NCBI GenBank assembly: GCA_019648995.1
Contig: BLXT01004325.1
Span: 572,736 to 611,125 of the forward strand
Length of the DNA stretch: 38,390 nucleotides
Source of the DNA: Plakobranchus ocellatus
Lineage: Eukaryota; Mollusca; Gastropoda; Plakobranchidae
Direction: 5' to 3'
Of the stretch, positions 37,242 through 38,390 are shown one piece after another; the stretch's first letter is position 1, and the number at the start of each line of letters is the position of its first letter. Below the pieces are notes generated by a model. That model was not told where the DNA came from, did no database searches, and saw only the letters and a list, made by a program, of their open reading frames with translations. Position numbers and translations under genes: made by a program.

Positions 37242-37802
37242 ATATGAATTAAAAAAAAGGTCAATTAAGGTAGACGCATGTGTGTTTACTAGACTACTGT
37301 GAGCAAACCAAACCTGTTGGTGGCTCAGTTTCCAGCCCAGCCACTGGCGCTCAGACCTGGCAGAGGGCCAGAAGACCTGACACCATCTTGTGTGGACAGG
37401 CTATATTCATTGATACCAATCCAAACCTGTCTTTCTATGAAAATTGAAATTTCTGCGAGATGTCTCTCATCTAATCTTTCATTGAATATGTTGTATTTGT
37501 TTCTCTGCACCTATAGTACCATTCTGGGATTGTGGGATGCTTTGGGACGCATCAGCACTCCTACAGAGACTTTAGTGATCGTTAACACCAGTGCAGGCTC
37601 GCAATCGATTGCTCCCATCAATGTAAGTCCAGACTCAATAAATTTGCCATGGACCGTCAGTGGTGCACCAGATGGAGCACCAAAAATACCCCGCACAGCC
37701 TTTTCCAATATGACGACTGCTGCGACCGAGGTTGTTAAACAAGCAAGTTCTTCAGAAACAATAAACAAAGTTATGGAGAAGTTAAAAGGCAACAGTGTAT
37801 GA
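17939..37802 (+). CDS. AAAP-family amino acid transporter (SLC36/AVT3-like), 17 coding exons, 525 aa
   Basis: Seventeen exons bounded by AG/GT join to 1578 nt with every codon phase consistent. The protein is an integral membrane carrier with about 11 helices, the number usual for SLC36-type proteins. TM1 (about 17-38) carries FIAFIGAGVLGLPYSF, the family's substrate-site signature. A cytoplasmic loop (68-130) ends in SYGDVGFEAMG. TM3 is around 140-165 (GFCCAYLIFI). TM6 is around 240-260 (FFFVIAIYCYEGAG, then LVLSLE), the second unwound helix of this fold. TM7 to TM11 occupy 275-436. The C-tail (about 437-525) is polar and not recognisable. Family membership is firm from these motifs; substrate, proton coupling and plasma versus lysosomal membrane are not readable. 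The ATG exon follows a good acceptor, so the 5' UTR is spliced. No canonical AATAAA was found after the stop within the window. Confidence 0.95.
18902..18951 (+). CDS. Transporter coding exon 2 (residues 41-57)
   Basis: Acceptor TACAG, donor GTTAGT. Encodes AGILEGSFIMALVGII, the first half of TM2. Serine 57 is split 2+1 across the next junction. The following intron (1562 bases) holds an unexplained but non-coding AT-rich sequence. Confidence 0.92.
20514..20706 (+). CDS. Transporter coding exon 3 (residues 57-121)
   Basis: Acceptor CTATAG, donor GTGAGT. Finishes TM2 (GKAMLLLVECKYR) and carries a charged loop with EEELVTRVKIP. The loop should be cytoplasmic by family topology. A frame continuing past 20706 into the intron is read-through, not coding. 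Confidence 0.93.
21092..21122 (+). CDS. Transporter coding exon 4 (residues 122-132), 31 nt
   Basis: Very short exon with acceptor TTTCAG and donor GTAAGT. Encodes PHDDMSYGDV plus the first base of glycine 132. It supplies the SYGDVG motif that precedes TM3 in this family, so it is needed despite its size; skipping it would shift the frame. Confidence 0.92.
21592..21657 (+). CDS. Transporter coding exon 5 (residues 132-154)
   Basis: Acceptor CTTCAG, donor GTCAGT. Encodes FEAMGSSGRLLVDGAVVTSQ and I, the approach to and start of TM3. The following intron contains the 42-base poly-T and the sequencing gap. Confidence 0.93.
21741..21782. repeat. Poly-T tract of 42 bases
   Basis: Uninterrupted T run in intron 5. 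A second T run about 100 bases to the right flanks the N gap. Homopolymers of this size probably explain the failed assembly there. Confidence 0.95.
21890..21916. other. Assembly gap, 27 N
   Basis: Unresolved bases sit between two T homopolymers inside intron 5. True length of the missing sequence is unknown. Flanking exons 5 and 6 join in frame, so no coding exon needs to be hidden here. Confidence 0.99.
22223..22289 (+). CDS. Transporter coding exon 6 (residues 154-176)
   Basis: Acceptor CAACAG, donor GTAAGA. Encodes FCCAYLIFICKNLSDFVPSV and D, the end of TM3. The codon for methionine 176 is split 2+1. The next intron is 639 bases with nothing recognised. Confidence 0.93.
22929..23009 (+). 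CDS. Transporter coding exon 7 (residues 176-203)
   Basis: Acceptor CATAG, donor GTAACC. Encodes VQWLLMILPPVTLLTLLRSL and NSLAFT, that is TM4 and the following turn. The Pro-Pro inside the helix is typical of the family. Confidence 0.93.
23553..23630 (+). CDS. Transporter coding exon 8 (residues 203-229)
   Basis: Acceptor TCCCAG, donor GTAAGT. Encodes LMAQCSNLFAFGVVFWFDFE and HFHEI, TM5 with its aromatic end. Lysine 229 is split 2+1 across the longest intron of the gene. Confidence 0.93.
23631..29619. other. Intron 8 of the transporter, 6.0 kb
   Basis: This stretch has no supportable gene on either strand. The protein joins smoothly across it, so no coding exon is missing. Many T-rich runs of 8-17 bases are present, plus a small ATGT microsatellite near 28.68 kb. 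Frames such as 23929-24165 and 25180-25395 have no family resemblance and look fortuitous. Confidence 0.7.
28668..28699. repeat. (ATGT)n microsatellite
   Basis: Eight ATGT units in a row within intron 8, followed by a looser purine/pyrimidine-alternating stretch to about 28775. Confidence 0.95.
29620..29689 (+). CDS. Transporter coding exon 9 (residues 229-252)
   Basis: Acceptor TTGCAG, donor GTAGGT. Encodes IHPREISLENLPFFFVIAIY and CYE, the first half of the TM6 signature. Leaves phase 0, and the next exon begins directly with GAG of the signature. Confidence 0.94.
30367..30431 (+). CDS. Transporter coding exon 10 (residues 253-274)
   Basis: Acceptor ACCAG, donor GTTTGT. Encodes GAGLVLSLESSLAKEVRHKF and S, completing TM6 and the following cytoplasmic or lumenal loop. 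The arginine 274 codon is split 2+1. Confidence 0.93.
31137..31209. repeat. Short fold-back in intron 10
   Basis: GCCTGTCAA (from 31141) pairs with TTGACAGGC ending near 31207. A second, inner pairing, GATCCTCCT with AGGAGATC, lies at about 31175-31197. No small-RNA family is recognised. It could be a decayed inverted-repeat element. Confidence 0.45.
31485..31551 (+). CDS. Transporter coding exon 11 (residues 274-296)
   Basis: Acceptor TCCCAG, donor GTAAGT. Encodes YFVSTLVVVTSLYIAFGVCG and YL, TM7. Leaves phase 0 before a 1.9 kb intron that contains a tandem duplication. Confidence 0.93.
32445..32903. repeat. Tandem duplication, two ~220-base copies with 239-base period
   Basis: Unit 1 (32445-32666) and unit 2 (32684-32903) align along their length at about 85-90% with small indels. 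Shared strings include CTCTGAAAACAATAATCTTA, TAAGTGTGGGATTTTC and TTCATAATTCAAAGTGCTTG. The unit has no coding content. An open frame at 32689-32889 covers only the second unit and is not kept in the first. Confidence 0.9.
33497..33545 (+). CDS. Transporter coding exon 12 (residues 297-313)
   Basis: Acceptor TTCAG, donor GTATTG. Encodes SFGPETNQIITLNLPK, the loop after TM7 typically written as FG...T..I..NLP in this family. Glycine 313 is split 1+2. Confidence 0.93.
33975..34406. repeat. Highly diverged minisatellite in intron 12
   Basis: Related strings recur at irregular 45-80 base spacing: GTCAGTGCTCAATGCC (34050), TTCAATACCCAGCAC (34092), GTCGACACCCAAGGC (34200) and GTCAACACCCAATGC (34317). 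Most are followed by a TTTTCAG-like and then an ATTGTA-like segment. The array looks like an old, decayed tandem repeat. It is not coding. Confidence 0.5.
34689..34757 (+). CDS. Transporter coding exon 13 (residues 313-336)
   Basis: Acceptor CACAG, donor GTAAAG. Encodes TGLDFSLLVKSCLCVALFCT and YP, the start of TM8. The valine 336 codon is split 1+2. Confidence 0.93.
35308..35381 (+). CDS. Transporter coding exon 14 (residues 336-360)
   Basis: Acceptor TTCCAG, donor GTAAGT. Encodes MMFPVMRILEHYFIPDAHKS and FWKG: the end of TM8 with the family's TYP..MFPV pattern, then a short loop. Confidence 0.94.
35657..35808 (+). CDS. Transporter coding exon 15 (residues 361-411)
   Basis: Acceptor TTCTAG, donor GTGAGA. 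The exon carries TM9 (VLRGLVVLLTGMVVIVIPNF) and TM10 (LVGATCCTFLAFVMPGLFHM), separated by a short turn, as in other AAAP carriers. It is more GC-rich than the flanking introns. Confidence 0.95.
36389..36448 (+). CDS. Transporter coding exon 16 (residues 411-431)
   Basis: Acceptor CTCAG, donor GTAAGT. Encodes DLSQRQKLFDWTLICLGIL, the loop and first half of TM11. Glycine 431 is split 2+1. Confidence 0.93.
36987..37190. repeat. Probable dispersed-repeat insertion between TA tracts, intron 16
   Basis: A ~200 base block of more balanced composition sits between two TA-rich tracts (about 36961-36982 and 37191-37235). It includes CCAGGAATAGGGTCCTG and CCCATTTAGTGCTGGGTTGA. It has no coding potential and no tRNA-like promoter boxes that I can see. 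Its compositional break from the intron suggests an inserted element, but no family is recognised. Confidence 0.35.
37191..37235. repeat. (TA)n microsatellite
   Basis: Forty-five bases of TA dinucleotide followed by a short TG run, in intron 16. Confidence 0.97.
37517..37802 (+). CDS. Transporter coding exon 17 (residues 431-525, stop)
   Basis: Acceptor CTATAG at 37512-37516. Encodes TILGLWDALGR, ending TM11, then an 85-residue Ser/Thr/Ala-rich tail ending in EKLKGNSV and TGA. The frame is open upstream of the acceptor too, but the family match begins only here. The exon contains an internal GTAAGT at 37623 and two AATAAA hexamers, which could give a shorter alternative end. Confidence 0.88.
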
Positions 37803-38390
37803 TATTTGTTGATGCATCTTAGGGATGAATGTCAGATGATATAAAAAAAATCTGTCCAGTATTCTTGTCGTTGAAACAGGTTGAAAGCAATACTTTCTGC
37901 TCAGCTTGTATTTTTGACAATGTGGCTCTCTTTACAAGATTTCTATCAATTCTCAAAGGTCTCATCTTACTTTGTGATAAATATGATTGGTTGAAGTGAT
38001 AAGCTTCAGAATTTCATGACGTATTACAATCTTAAAATAAGAAAAAATTAATATGTCAGCTTAGTCCAGTATGCACATAGAAATATTCAAGTGAATTTAA
38101 AGATACACAGAATGAGAAATGTAATTTATCATGTAGTAAAATTTATCTTGGGACTTCCTGCTTGATATTTCTGTTACCTTCATGTATATATACAGGCTGT
38201 TGATTTAACACTGAACAGTTTTTGTAATGCTTTGCAATTGCTGGGCAAAAATTTATTTTTATAGATTTATGTACAGATTGAAAATCAGACTGAGTTGTAG
38301 ATTCTCAGTATCTCAATGTAAGAACATGACTTGCTTTGTTTCAAACTACCCTATCCACCCCCCCCCCGAAAAAAAAAAAGTGTGACAAAA
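37803..38390 (+). other. 3' flank / 3' UTR of the transporter
   Basis: AT-rich, with no further gene. I find no exact AATAAA before the window ends; only weak variants (TATAAA at about 37839, GATAAA at about 37976) are present. The transcript end is therefore not fixed and may lie beyond the window. Confidence 0.5.

Noticed and set aside
37299-37516. Upstream extension of the last exon's open frame
   Set aside because: It precedes a good acceptor at 37515-37516 and shows no family resemblance. Joining exon 16 at 37517 keeps TM11 intact.
1-38390. CRISPR array, prophage, operon or other prokaryotic system
   Set aside because: The sequence is eukaryotic throughout: spliced exons, long introns, microsatellites and animal-type transposons. 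No regularly spaced direct repeats were seen.

Overview
This is a stretch of animal nuclear chromosome. It is AT-rich, with spliced GT-AG genes, long T-rich introns, many microsatellites and several decayed transposons. No prokaryotic or viral architecture is present. The non-LTR element remnants, the AGATCTAG-rich repeat sequence and the intron style suggest a lophotrochozoan, most likely a gastropod mollusc. That placement is inference and cannot be settled from the window.

Layout. (1) About 1.8-9.2 kb is a transposon graveyard. It holds a small inverted fragment of an R2-group retrotransposon (1799-2138), two head-to-tail copies of a ~300 bp inverted-repeat element (2914-3511), a 1.45 kb non-autonomous DNA transposon with long terminal inverted repeats (3893-5342), and a much larger, inactivated copy of the same R2-group retrotransposon (6371-9207). 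(2) At 10574-12718 (minus) is an apparently intronless 714-residue ankyrin-repeat protein with a C-terminal SOCS-box-like segment. (3) About 13-17.5 kb is gene-poor and holds fold-back repeats and dense AGATCTAG motifs. (4) From 17939 to 37802 (plus) is one large gene that I could join exon by exon. Its 17 coding exons total 1578 nt and encode a 525-residue, roughly 11-helix amino acid transporter of the AAAP/SLC36-AVT3-like family. All junction phases agree. The last ~0.6 kb is its 3' flank.

The two genes are divergent (head to head) with about 5.2 kb between start codons. Nothing shows a functional link: one is a probable cytosolic ubiquitin-ligase adaptor, the other a membrane carrier. I found no convincing undescribed system. 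The points most worth a second look are the DNA-transposon remnants, the inverted copies of the R2-group element, the fold-back family at 13.8/15.3 kb, and the possible alternative end of the transporter's last exon. A 27-base run of N at 21890-21916 marks an assembly gap inside an intron.
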